From Sulfobacillus thermosulfidooxidans (GTDB taxonomy: Bacteria; Bacillota; Sulfobacillia; Sulfobacillales; Sulfobacillaceae), in NCBI RefSeq assembly GCF_001280565.1, contig NZ_LGRO01000001.1:2542001-2606000 (forward strand): a stretch of DNA of 64,000 bases, written 5' to 3'. The notes below the pieces were generated by a model. The model had not been told where the DNA came from and made no database searches. It saw nothing but the letters and a program-made list of their open reading frames with translations. The position numbers and the translations under genes were made by a program. Positions 49,784-58,328 of this stretch are shown here, piece by piece (the first letter of the stretch is position 1; every line of letters starts with the position of its first letter).

Positions 49784-52123
49784 ATGCGTAAGACTCATCT
49801 AAATGAAAAAGATTTGTCATCGCTCTATCCATTTTCCCTTAAGGGATTTAGGCGGGCTAGCCATTTATTTCGGTGGCTAGGCATGGTCAAGCCTGTTCAG
49901 AAATTACCCCAAGAGATTTTTACCGACCATTTAGAGGGGCCAGTTGAGGTCGTTCGCGATGACGTTGGGGTTCCGCATATCCAAGCAAGCAGTATGAAAG
50001 ATGCGTTGTTTGTGCAAGGATTTATTCACGGCCGTGAGCGAGCATTTCAAATGGATTTGTCCAGGCGCTTGCCTTTAGGGCAATTAGCCGAATTGCTCGG
50101 CCCAAAAGCATTAGAGTATGACCGGTTTATGCGCAAACTGAATGTCAAGCATTGGGCTAAAGAAAGCAGTTCAACGTGGTCGGATAATACCAAAGAATAT
50201 GTGCAAGCTTATGTGGATGGCGTCAATTATGCATTTACCTCACAGCCCTTACCTCCTGAATACCGATTTTTGAAGATGGACTTGAGAAAATGGACCATAG
50301 AGGATACCAATGCCATTATTTATCAATTAGCATGGTCGCTCAACACCATTTGGCATAGCAAGTGGGTCTACGATCAATTGCAAAATGAGCGAGACGCGGA
50401 CGTGCGGGAATGGTTGTTTGGCATGCTCAATATGGTGACTCCCACCATCGTTCCTGATTCTGGAACCTATGATGCCTGGGGGACTATTGGGGTGGGATCC
50501 AATAACTGGGTTGTTGACGGGGCGCACTCAGAAACAGGCAGTCCTTTATTAGCCAATGATCCTCATCTTATGCCCCAATTACCCTCAATTTGGTATGAAA
50601 TGTTTATTGAAGGCGGTGCCTTACATGTCTTTGGAGCCTCGTTGCCGGGAGCTCCGGGCATTATTATTGGACAAAACCAGCATATTGCTTGGGGCATGAC
50701 GAATATTGATCCTGATGTGCAAGATCTGTACCGGATTCATTTGGATCCGGACTACCACCATTATCATGTTGACGAGACCGTACATGAAATTGTCAAACGT
50801 CAAGAAGTCATCCATATCCGGGGACAAATCGACGAGATCGTGGAATGCCTTGATACGATTTGGGGGCCGGTCATTTATTCGGAGTCAAAGACAGAACATA
50901 TCGCCATGGCCTGGACTGGATTTCAACCCTTACCCATGGTGCAGGCAGTCTTGCGCATTAATCGGGCTCATGACTGGGAAACCTTTAACACCGCGTTGGC
51001 GGAGTGGTGGGTTCCTGCTCAAAATTTTGTCTATGCGGACCGGGCAGGACACATTGGCTATATTGCCGCGGGGCGTGTGCCCACACGCGAAAATGCTCCG
51101 TGGCGCGGGGTTGTCGATGGCAACACCTTCAAATACCGCTGGTCGGGCTGGATTGAATGGACCGAAATGCCCCGAATTTTTGATCCTGCTCGCGGATATA
51201 TTGTTAGTGCGAATAATCCCGTTGTCGGTGATAAAGCTCCTGTGAGCTTATTTGGCCGTTATTCTTTGGGAGCCCGGGCCAAACGCATCCAAGAACTCAT
51301 TGAACAAGTCCCCAAACATTCGAAAGAAACCTTCAAAGCCATTCAACTGGACATTTATTCGGAACCTTTGGATCAATTGGCCAAAAAGTTGTTGGATACA
51401 GATAATCTGCCAGAACAATGGCGCCATATTTTAGAAGACTTTGATGGGATGACGAGTGTTGAGAGTCCCGCACCGACCTTGCTTTATATCTTTGCGGTAG
51501 CTTGTGTTCCGCCCGCCATTCGCGAGCGGTTAGATACCGCCTTCTTTCCGGGTAACACGCCGGGTGTTCCGGGGAGTCATCCCTTTCCCGAAACGTTGTG
51601 GAATCTCATGGGCGAGCGGTTGATTCCCGCGGTGTTAAGCCATTGGCAGGATATTGACATCCCTCAGGCTATCAAGGAAACTACCGAGCAATTGCACCGG
51701 CATTTTGGCGCAACACCCCAGCATTGGGCATGGGGACGAGCTCACAAGGCACGTCTTTTCCATCCTTTTGCGGATGTGAAAATTTTGGCTCCCTTATTTG
51801 CCCGCCAGCTACTTCCGATGCCCGGAGATCTTTACAGTCCCTTACAAAGTGCGTTTGCTTTAGATCCGCACTTGCCTTGGCCCAGAACAGTGGCATTTAT
51901 GCCAAGTTACCGGGAGATTCTCGATGTGGCTTCCCCTGTGGAATCTATTGGGATTCATTTAACGGGACAATCAGGCCATCCCTTGTCCTCTCATTATGAT
52001 AATTTGATTGTGCCCTATCTTTTAGGGCAGTATTTTCCGATTGGTCCCGGGATGTTGACTCATTTATGGTTTATGATGGAGCCATATTTGTCACAGGTGA
52101 AAGATAAGGTTCCCACATCTTAA
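49784..52123 (+). CDS. Penicillin acylase family hydrolase (Ntn fold)
   Basis: This 779-residue protein is a penicillin G/cephalosporin acylase family member. It is made as a precursor that cuts itself before Ser239 in GVGSNNWVVDG, the N-terminal nucleophile of the beta chain. Family segments include DDVGVPHIQASSMKDALFVQGFIHGRERAFQMD, LANDPHLMPQLPSIWYEM, GQNQHIAWGMTN and the C-terminal GQSGHPLSSHYDN. It hydrolyses amides or N-acyl compounds such as acyl-homoserine lactones; substrate unknown. It lacks an obvious signal peptide, so it may act in the cytoplasm, unlike many relatives. Confidence 0.93.
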   Translation: MRKTHLNEKDLSSLYPFSLKGFRRASHLFRWLGMVKPVQKLPQEIFTDHLEGPVEVVRDDVGVPHIQASSMKDALFVQGFIHGRERAFQMDLSRRLPLGQLAELLGPKALEYDRFMRKLNVKHWAKESSSTWSDNTKEYVQAYVDGVNYAFTSQPLPPEYRFLKMDLRKWTIEDTNAIIYQLAWSLNTIWHSKWVYDQLQNERDADVREWLFGMLNMVTPTIVPDSGTYDAWGTIGVGSNNWVVDGAHSETGSPLLANDPHLMPQLPSIWYEMFIEGGALHVFGASLPGAPGIIIGQNQHIAWGMTNIDPDVQDLYRIHLDPDYHHYHVDETVHEIVKRQEVIHIRGQIDEIVECLDTIWGPVIYSESKTEHIAMAWTGFQPLPMVQAVLRINRAHDWETFNTALAEWWVPAQNFVYADRAGHIGYIAAGRVPTRENAPWRGVVDGNTFKYRWSGWIEWTEMPRIFDPARGYIVSANNPVVGDKAPVSLFGRYSLGARAKRIQELIEQVPKHSKETFKAIQLDIYSEPLDQLAKKLLDTDNLPEQWRHILEDFDGMTSVESPAPTLLYIFAVACVPPAIRERLDTAFFPGNTPGVPGSHPFPETLWNLMGERLIPAVLSHWQDIDIPQAIKETTEQLHRHFGATPQHWAWGRAHKARLFHPFADVKILAPLFARQLLPMPGDLYSPLQSAFALDPHLPWPRTVAFMPSYREILDVASPVESIGIHLTGQSGHPLSSHYDNLIVPYLLGQYFPIGPGMLTHLWFMMEPYLSQVKDKVPTS

Positions 52124-52136
52124 GAGGGATGTGGCG

Positions 52137-52385
52137 CTATTTTTGGGCTTTGGGGATAATGGACATGCCGAAAACCAGGGAATGAGGCGGAAAAGCGGAT
52201 TGAAGCACCTCTTTGTTGTCTGTGACAATGGCCTCACCTTCTTTTGTCACGAGCTTTAACAGGACCTGCTTGATTTGTTGTTCTTGCGGGGTTAGGGGAA
52301 TCAGGTGAACCTGGGCAGTGGTAGATACCCCGCTTATTGCGGCCATGATGGCCCAAGTCATTAACCACTCATGTCTTATTATCAT
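52137..52385 (-). CDS. Small exported hypothetical protein
   Basis: This 82-residue protein has a weak signal sequence (LMTWAIMAAISGVSTTAQV) and a hydrophilic C-terminus (TPQEQQIKQVLLKLVTKEGEAIVTDN). No strong ribosome site is visible and other Met codons are possible starts. It lies between the acylase and photolyase genes. No family recognised. Confidence 0.4.
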   Translation of the reverse strand: MIIRHEWLMTWAIMAAISGVSTTAQVHLIPLTPQEQQIKQVLLKLVTKEGEAIVTDNKEVLQSAFPPHSLVFGMSIIPKAQK

Positions 52386-52444
52386 AGGGCTAAAATTGCC
52401 TAGAGCTTCCTTGGCTTATGCACACCCCTGGAACCCTTGGTGTC

Positions 52445-53905
52445 TTAGGGAGAAGTCGAAGAGGCATTTTTCAACGCCGTGTACGCTTTAAGGGCGCGAG
52501 CCCGGGCCTGGTCATGACGAACAATTCGGTAGGGATAATTGTCACCTAAGAAAACCCCAAAGGATGCTAACACGTCAGATGGCGCTTGCCAGGGGGCATG
52601 GACCAGGGATAAGGGCAACTTTGATAACACCGGAAGCCATGTCTTAATGTATTGACCATCCGGATCAAATTTATGAGATTGGGTCACGGGATTGAAAATG
52701 CGAACGAAGGGGGCATGATCAAAGCCTGTACCGGCAATCCATTGCCACGATACACTATTATTCGCCAAGTCAGCATCTACTAAATGATTGAGAAACCAAT
52801 GGGCCCCATCAGTCCAGGAAATTAACAGATCTTTAACCAAAAAGCTTGCGACAATCATGCGAATGCGGTTAGGAATCCAGCCCATGGTCTTTAATTGCCG
52901 CATGCCTGCATCGACAATGGGGTACCCCGTTTCCCCTTCTTGCCAGGCTTTTAAAGCCTTGGCCGCATGGCGCCAGGGGAAAAAGGTAAAGGCATTGTCA
53001 GCCGGATGCTCTGTTAAAAAGGGAAAATGATAGAGTAGGTAGGCGGAAAATTCGCGCCAGATTAGTTCGCGAAAAAAATGTTGAACACCTGATGGCACAG
53101 CCTTGTCCCCCTTAAAGAGTGGGTAGCGCTCAAGGAGATCATGAAGCATTTGGCGAATGCTGATTTCGCCGAAATGGAGTGCTGCCGAGAGTTGGGAAGA
53201 ATTCTTGGGTTGGTAAATATCTCGGCTGTCATGATATTGTTCTAAATGCTGCGTCAAAAAATTTTGCCATATTTTTTGTTGGGCGACTTCTCCCGGTTTC
53301 CAATTTGAGGCCAGATGAGGAGATATGGCTTGAATCGTCGCATCGGTCCATGATTTGAGACCTTTGCTTGGGATCACGCCAAATCCTCTCAGCGCGCTGG
53401 GAGCAGGTAGGAGCGGGGGGATGCCTTGTTCCGTTAACAACGACCGAATCTGACTAAAAAATGGAGTGAATAGATGATAGGGGGTCTTTTGTTGTGTCAT
53501 GATTTCCTGAAAAGGAGTTAAATAATTTGCGGCATAAATGCGGTAATGAATACCCCGTTCCATTAACAGATGCTTTAAGGCATCATCCTGCGCTTTTTCT
53601 TCGGGAAAAATTCCTTCATTCCACGCAACATACTCGACCCCGATACTGCTGGCCAAATCGGCAATGGTCTTGGCATAAGGTCCTTGGCGCAAGATTAATG
53701 AGACCCCAAGATCATTCAAGGCTGAAGATAATGCCAAAAGACTTTGTATCTGCCACCATTCACTGGCAGTCCGGGGATTTTCCGGGGTCAAGGACTCATC
53801 AAATACATATAGCGGGATGACTTGACCGTGTCTCGCGTTGTACAAAGCGGGATTATCCGCTAAACGTAAATCCCGCCGAAACAGGACAATAATGGGTTTC
53901 GACGT
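52445..53905 (-). CDS. phr: Deoxyribodipyrimidine photolyase with an apparent ACG start
   Basis: The photolyase repairs UV pyrimidine dimers with light, using FADH2. The 486-residue product has the N-terminal antenna domain starting KPIIVLFRRDLRLADNPALYNA, and the FAD domain with LIWREFSAYLLYHFP, MRQLKTMGWIPNRIRMIVASFLVKDL, WFLNHLVDADLANNSVSWQWIAGTGFD and RIFNP. No ATG, GTG or TTG lies in frame before these conserved residues. AAAGGAG stands eight bases before an ACG (53903-53905) followed by TCGAAACCC. A TTG at 53845 would remove the FRRDLRL motif. The start may be an ACG, a mutated ATG or a sequence error. Confidence 0.9.
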   Translation of the reverse strand, partial: TSKPIIVLFRRDLRLADNPALYNARHGQVIPLYVFDESLTPENPRTASEWWQIQSLLALSSALNDLGVSLILRQGPYAKTIADLASSIGVEYVAWNEGIFPEEKAQDDALKHLLMERGIHYRIYAANYLTPFQEIMTQQKTPYHLFTPFFSQIRSLLTEQGIPPLLPAPSALRGFGVIPSKGLKSWTDATIQAISPHLASNWKPGEVAQQKIWQNFLTQHLEQYHDSRDIYQPKNSSQLSAALHFGEISIRQMLHDLLERYPLFKGDKAVPSGVQHFFRELIWREFSAYLLYHFPFLTEHPADNAFTFFPWRHAAKALKAWQEGETGYPIVDAGMRQLKTMGWIPNRIRMIVASFLVKDLLISWTDGAHWFLNHLVDADLANNSVSWQWIAGTGFDHAPFVRIFNPVTQSHKFDPDGQYIKTWLPVLSKLPLSLVHAPWQAPSDVLASFGVFLGDNYPYRIVRHDQARARALKAYTALKNASSTSP

Positions 53906-54325
53906 AAAGACGACTCCTTTCGCGCTTTACGAGATGACTCGACAGAAAGTGAAGCAATCCCTTTCTCATCTATTTAAGAGTATAGCGAATTTTTGACACT
54001 GATCTGCCGCTTGCCTTGAGTTTGTTGTGAGCATCTAACCAAAAAACATCACACATGACGACTTTTCTTGCGAGCCTCTAGAAGCCCGGGATAGAACGAT
54101 AAAAACAGCCATGGTATTGTCGCTCTTGGCGATTACGTTGTCATGTCCTTGATTTCTTGGAAACCCCCGTGCTTATTAAAAATCTTTTGCATCCAAAGAG
54201 CTGATCGTCAGCGTACACCATAATGAAAAACAATGTAGGACTTGAGCAAGGGAGACAGAGGAATGGGTTTGGTATCATGTGATTTTGGACTTGATAGATC
54301 GAGCAATTAAAGGAGAGAAAAAACG
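53906..54325. other. Divergent intergenic region
   Basis: 420 bases between the photolyase and the beta-propeller gene, containing both upstream regions. I see no supported gene and no consensus promoter. Confidence 0.45.
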
Positions 54326-55465
54326 ATGCACAAAGGGATTTTAGCTTTACTGGCCTCAACGAGTATGTTAATGGCTGCGCCGGTTTTGGCAGCAAGCCCA
54401 GCACATGTCAATCCGACAACAGGAGACATTAATCATCTGCATCACATTCGCGTGGTCGCGAGTACTGTCGCGCCAAATGGTGATCAAAACCCTTATGGGC
54501 TAACGTTGGACACGTTTGCAGGTTCTTCATCACACCCCAATCCCTATTACGGAGATTTTCTGGTTTCGGACTTTTCTAATGCCCAAGGTGTCAATGGTGA
54601 GGGCAGCAGTATTGTGGCGATTAACCCAGCGACGGGTCAAACCTCTCTTTTCTCACACTATGCGCAATATGGACCCGTCGCGCTCGCAGTGAGCCCGAAA
54701 GGGCCGCTATGGATTGCGGATTTCGGAGGATTATATCCCACCCAGCAAAATGATGCGGTTCTGGCTCCTAATGGAGGCATCTTCCCCAATGGCGGGAGCT
54801 TCATTACCAACCAGGTGAATTCTGAAGCTAAACTTGACGGGCCGTGGGGTCAGGTGTTTGTGCCTAATAAAAACGCGCCCGCATTTTTGGTTACCAACGT
54901 CTTAAACGGCACAATTGAAGCGATGTACGGTTTCGAACCGCCCAATTTCAGCACGGATACCCAGTTCCTCACGATTGGCCAGGGACTAGCCCACACCGGG
55001 ACGAATGCCAATAATGCGGTAGGGCCTCAAGGTATGGTTTATGACCCAGCGACGGGTGAAGTGTACGTGACCGACGGAGCGGATAACTCGATTCGGGCTT
55101 TTAAATGGGACGGGCCCACAACACCCGATCAAGGGCAGGGTCAGTTAATTTATCAAGGTGGACCCTTGCGCCAGCCTGCGGGAATCACCATCGACCCCAT
55201 TAATGGCGATTTGCTGGTTGTCAACCAACAAAACAACAATTTGGTGGAAATTCGGTTGCCTAAAACCATAGAAACCAAAAACCACAAGGAAATCACGATA
55301 AAAGCCCACCCGGTTGCGGTGAAACGGCTTGATAAAACTCCAGTCAATCCCCAAACAGGTGCGGGTTCGGCCCTCTTTGGTGTCTATGCGACAAAATCGG
55401 CATCAGGGCATCTGGTGGTATACTTCACGGACGACAACACCAATACGCTTGATATGTTGTATTAA
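54326..55465 (+). CDS. Secreted beta-propeller protein (NHL/SMP-30-like)
   Basis: This 379-residue protein has a signal peptide (MHKGILALLASTSMLMAAPVLA) and a six- or seven-bladed propeller. Repeated phrases are GDFLVSDFSNAQG, GPLWIADFG, PQGMVYDPATGEVYVTDGADNSIRAF, and PAGITIDPINGDLLVVNQQNNNLVEI, as in NHL repeat proteins. Ligand or enzyme activity cannot be stated. AAAGGAGAG lies before the ATG. The stop codon overlaps the converging HPP gene at TTAA. Confidence 0.85.
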   Translation: MHKGILALLASTSMLMAAPVLAASPAHVNPTTGDINHLHHIRVVASTVAPNGDQNPYGLTLDTFAGSSSHPNPYYGDFLVSDFSNAQGVNGEGSSIVAINPATGQTSLFSHYAQYGPVALAVSPKGPLWIADFGGLYPTQQNDAVLAPNGGIFPNGGSFITNQVNSEAKLDGPWGQVFVPNKNAPAFLVTNVLNGTIEAMYGFEPPNFSTDTQFLTIGQGLAHTGTNANNAVGPQGMVYDPATGEVYVTDGADNSIRAFKWDGPTTPDQGQGQLIYQGGPLRQPAGITIDPINGDLLVVNQQNNNLVEIRLPKTIETKNHKEITIKAHPVAVKRLDKTPVNPQTGAGSALFGVYATKSASGHLVVYFTDDNTNTLDMLY

Positions 55466-56040
55466 CGGATAACCTGCTTGCGACCGGAAGGATGTCCTTC
55501 CGGTTTTTTTACGTCCCACCAATATACCGGATAGGGCTTACGGCGAATATAGCGGTTATAAAAGAGAGCAAAGGCGGCGACGGTAACCGCGCCGGCGAAT
55601 ACGGGGGTTAAGAGGAACATCCATGACGCATGATTTACCATGACAATGATGGGGTCAGAACTCGCTGGGGCATGACTAAAACGTAGCACCGTCATCAAGA
55701 AAATTGACGTACCGACGGCTAATCCTAGGGAATAAGGTGCGGTGCCTAAAATGCGCACGGCGAGAAGTCCAACAAATGAGGACAGCACATGTCCACCAAT
55801 GATGTTTTTAGGCTGCGCAATCGGGGAACGCCAATACTCAAAAGAGACCATGGCCGATGCCGCAAAAGGTGGGATAAACCATAGAAAATTGGTCATGTGG
55901 TTGCCATAGCGTAATAACATGACGACAACAAAACCGCCGATAAATCCCGATATGCCTTCGATTAAAGTCGGGGGACTGGGGTGATGATTATGCCCAGGAG
56001 GTTCCCAAAATAATGAATGATCGCCTTTTTCCAATATCAT
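55462..56040 (-). CDS. HPP-family membrane protein
   Basis: This 192-residue protein has about four helices. FIPPFAASAMVSFEYWRSPIAQPKNIIGGHVLSSFVG matches the conserved core of HPP-family proteins, which are implicated in nitrite transport in some organisms. The signature His-Pro-Pro reads HAPASSDP. It starts at ATG 56040 after GGGGGTC, four codons inside the open frame. It converges on the propeller gene and carries that gene's terminator within its 3' end. Confidence 0.85.
   Translation of the reverse strand: MILEKGDHSLFWEPPGHNHHPSPPTLIEGISGFIGGFVVVMLLRYGNHMTNFLWFIPPFAASAMVSFEYWRSPIAQPKNIIGGHVLSSFVGLLAVRILGTAPYSLGLAVGTSIFLMTVLRFSHAPASSDPIIVMVNHASWMFLLTPVFAGAVTVAAFALFYNRYIRRKPYPVYWWDVKKPEGHPSGRKQVIR
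55483..55510 (+). terminator. Rho-independent terminator inside an antisense gene
   Basis: ACCGGAAGG (55483-55491) pairs with CCTTCCGGT (55496-55504), followed by TTTTTT. It lies inside the 3' end of the minus-strand HPP gene, where it encodes part of the HPSGRKQ tail, so the same bases serve both functions. Confidence 0.92.
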
Positions 56041-56134
56041 TGACCCCCACATTGCCCATTATTTTTCCTGATTTTTAGCTTTTCCCTATACTGTCTTAAG
56101 GTTATCATAGAACGAAAAGTCGCATCACAAGGGT

Positions 56135-56815
56135 GTGAAGCCGATACAAGCGGTTTTGTTTGATCTCGATGACACGCTTTATGACCGGATTCCAGCAATT
56201 CGGACTTATGCTACAACCTATTTTTTCAGAGATTTTCATGATCTGTTGAAGCCCTTGCCTAAGCAAGAATTGGCGGATTTAATCGTGGAAGCAGATGGAG
56301 GGCCTATTCGTTCTGGAAAAGAGGCCATGCATGCTTTACAACGTGTGTTGCCGTGGAAAGCGCCGCCCCCGGCATGGCAACAGTTGATGAAGCATTGGTT
56401 CACCTATTTTCCTTTGTGTAGTCACTGGACCCAGGAGATGGAAGACACACTCCGAACCTTAAAACAGCGGGGGTTAAAATTAGCGGTCGTGACCAATGGC
56501 CAGGCTGCTGGCCAAAACCAAAAAATCGATACCTTGGGAATTCGCCCCTATCTCGATGCGATTAGTATTTCAGGGGAGGTCGGTGTCAAGAAACCCGATC
56601 CGGAAATTTTCCATCACGCCTTGAGTCTCTTAGCCGTGGCGCCTCAAGACGCCGTATTTGTCGGCGATAATCCGGTGATGGATATCTATGGGGCTATACG
56701 TACTGGCATGCAAGCAATTTGGCTGCGGCGTTATGATAGACCTTGGTACGGCCCTCTATCGTCTCCCCCTCAAAGCATCTTTGCATTATCCGATGTCCTC
56801 GAGATATTGCCTTGA
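56135..56815 (+). CDS. HAD-superfamily hydrolase
   Basis: This 226-residue phosphatase-like protein has all four HAD motifs: LFDLDDTLYD (nucleophile Asp), LAVVTNG, KKPDPEIFHHAL, and VFVGDNPVMDIYGA. The cap is of the helical C1 type. Substrate is unknown. GTG start; no strong ribosome site. Its stop is seven bases from the converging MntP-like gene. Confidence 0.9.
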   Translation: MKPIQAVLFDLDDTLYDRIPAIRTYATTYFFRDFHDLLKPLPKQELADLIVEADGGPIRSGKEAMHALQRVLPWKAPPPAWQQLMKHWFTYFPLCSHWTQEMEDTLRTLKQRGLKLAVVTNGQAAGQNQKIDTLGIRPYLDAISISGEVGVKKPDPEIFHHALSLLAVAPQDAVFVGDNPVMDIYGAIRTGMQAIWLRRYDRPWYGPLSSPPQSIFALSDVLEILP

Positions 56816-56822
56816 CGAGGTC

Positions 56823-57359
56823 TCAGATTTGCTGAATGAGAAGAAGGCTGCCCACGGCGAAAAGAGAGAGAGGAATCAGCCGATTGATGATGTGAGGCGA
56901 TGACCATTGCTGTGCCAAGGAACCGGTGATAAATCCCAACAGCGCCGAAGAAAGAGACGTAAGGCTGAAAAAAATAAACCATGAGATCAGATGGACCCTG
57001 ACAAAACCAATGGCTAAACCCAATATGGCCTCATCAAGGCTCACAGAAAGTCCCAAAACAATCCAGAGAAAAGAGCCTATGGGACGGTTTGCCCATGATG
57101 CGACGTCTTCGTCGTCATCTTCGAACCACAAATATATGCCGAGTCCCATCAAGCTTATGGGGCTGATGAATGGTGCCCATGGTTGGATGAAAGCTGATAT
57201 CGTGTGGCCGAACCATAATCCCATCCATAACATACTGATTTCAAATACCACCAGCACAGGGATGATGGTCCGGGCCCTTCGTGGCTGAGTCTTGGCTAAC
57301 ATAAGGCTGATGAAAAAGATGTCGAGGGCAAAGGGGATCGTCAACCATTTCATGAGCAT
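56823..57359 (-). CDS. MntP-like membrane protein
   Basis: This 178-residue protein has about six helices with two DxxxxS-type repeats (FALDIFFISLMLA, VSLDEAILGLAIGF), the pattern of MntP manganese exporters, separated by an acidic loop (FEDDDEDVASWANRP). Metal export is a reasonable guess but substrate is unproven. Start 57359 follows AAGGCGG; an upstream frame continues into the 57377 gene. It lies 17 bases downstream of that gene, so the two may be cotranscribed. Confidence 0.7.
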   Translation of the reverse strand: MLMKWLTIPFALDIFFISLMLAKTQPRRARTIIPVLVVFEISMLWMGLWFGHTISAFIQPWAPFISPISLMGLGIYLWFEDDDEDVASWANRPIGSFLWIVLGLSVSLDEAILGLAIGFVRVHLISWFIFFSLTSLSSALLGFITGSLAQQWSSPHIINRLIPLSLFAVGSLLLIQQI

Positions 57360-57376
57360 GGGGCACCGCCTTATTG

Positions 57377-57763
57377 TCAATGTTGACCAGGTGAATTTCG
57401 ACTCCATGGTGGCGTCGAATGGAAAATTTGATCTTGTGTTTTTCCGAGTTGTAGCTGCCTAATGACCCATAAAATACGGTGTTCAAGAAATTCCTTGCGA
57501 TCTTTCACTGTCCAATCGAGCGACATGGGAATTTGTCTAATCCAATCGGCAATCTGTCTGACATCTTCGGGTTGAACCTGGGCAATATCTGGACCATCGC
57601 CTAAAACCAGGCGATTGAGTGCGCCCTCCGCATGCAGATTTTGAAGATCTTGAGCATCAAAATGAAAAGTATTGGCCACTTGCGATCCTAAAACAATTTC
57701 TTCGACTCCGGGCTCATCAAGTAACTGATGTAACTGAAGATATAAGGATAGCGCGTTACTCAT
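57377..57763 (-). CDS. Hypothetical cytoplasmic protein
   Basis: This 128-residue, acidic, mainly helical protein (MSNALSLYLQLHQLLDEPGVEEIVLGSQVANTFHFD) has no membrane helix and no recognised motif. A C-terminal basic helix (DRKEFLEHRILWVIRQLQLGKTQDQ) follows. GGAGGCACACC precedes the ATG. It is probably cotranscribed with the MntP-like gene. Function unknown. Confidence 0.6.
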   Translation of the reverse strand: MSNALSLYLQLHQLLDEPGVEEIVLGSQVANTFHFDAQDLQNLHAEGALNRLVLGDGPDIAQVQPEDVRQIADWIRQIPMSLDWTVKDRKEFLEHRILWVIRQLQLGKTQDQIFHSTPPWSRNSPGQH

Positions 57764-58021
57764 GGTGTGCCTCCATTATTTAAAGCTCCGGACTTGCCCT
57801 GTCAGCAGGACATTGTTCAGTCAAGGGATGTCTGAGAACTTTCCCCTTGCTCATGATGATTAAGGGGATTGGCAAAAAAGTCAACAAGGTATCCCATGAC
57901 TCTTTGCATCCACAATGAAAAGACATGATTAATAAGCGGTCGCTACGGTAATCGTTGCCTGTGACCTATGACCCTTGAATGGCGTTATAGGAATAGAATG
58001 GATAGAAAGGGAATTTCAATT

Positions 58022-58327
58022 ATGCTTGCACAAGGAACCATCACCCCCATGGGGATTTGTCGGCAATGCGCAGTAATAAGACCTGGAGTATTTTATGTGA
58101 TCACAGATCATGAACCAATGATCTTGTGTTATGAACAAGCGGCCGAAGCCTTATTTACGGACGAAATCAGGGATTTAGGGCGTCCATGGCAGGAATGGAT
58201 CATGTATGCGGGACCCGCATTAGACAAGATCTTTGGATTGTGGCCATCTTGGATTGGGACATTGGAAGAGGAAAGGCATATGATCGTAGCAGATTTCACC
58301 AAAAAAATGCGGCGCGGACGGAGTTGA
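58022..58327 (+). CDS. Small hypothetical protein with a CxxC pair, upstream of the HypE-like gene
   Basis: This 101-residue protein has GICRQC near its start and a further Cys in ILCYEQAAEALF, which could bind zinc or iron. The C-terminus is basic (KKMRRGRS). ATG 58022 is preferred after AAAGGGA; starts at 57968 and 57998 are possible. Its stop is one base before the HypE-like ATG, so the genes are one unit. I do not recognise the family. Confidence 0.55.
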   Translation: MLAQGTITPMGICRQCAVIRPGVFYVITDHEPMILCYEQAAEALFTDEIRDLGRPWQEWIMYAGPALDKIFGLWPSWIGTLEEERHMIVADFTKKMRRGRS

Positions 58328-58328
58328 T

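Noticed and set aside
54141-54404. 87-codon minus-strand frame overlapping the propeller gene start
   Set aside because: It overlaps the signal peptide region antisense and lacks a ribosome site.
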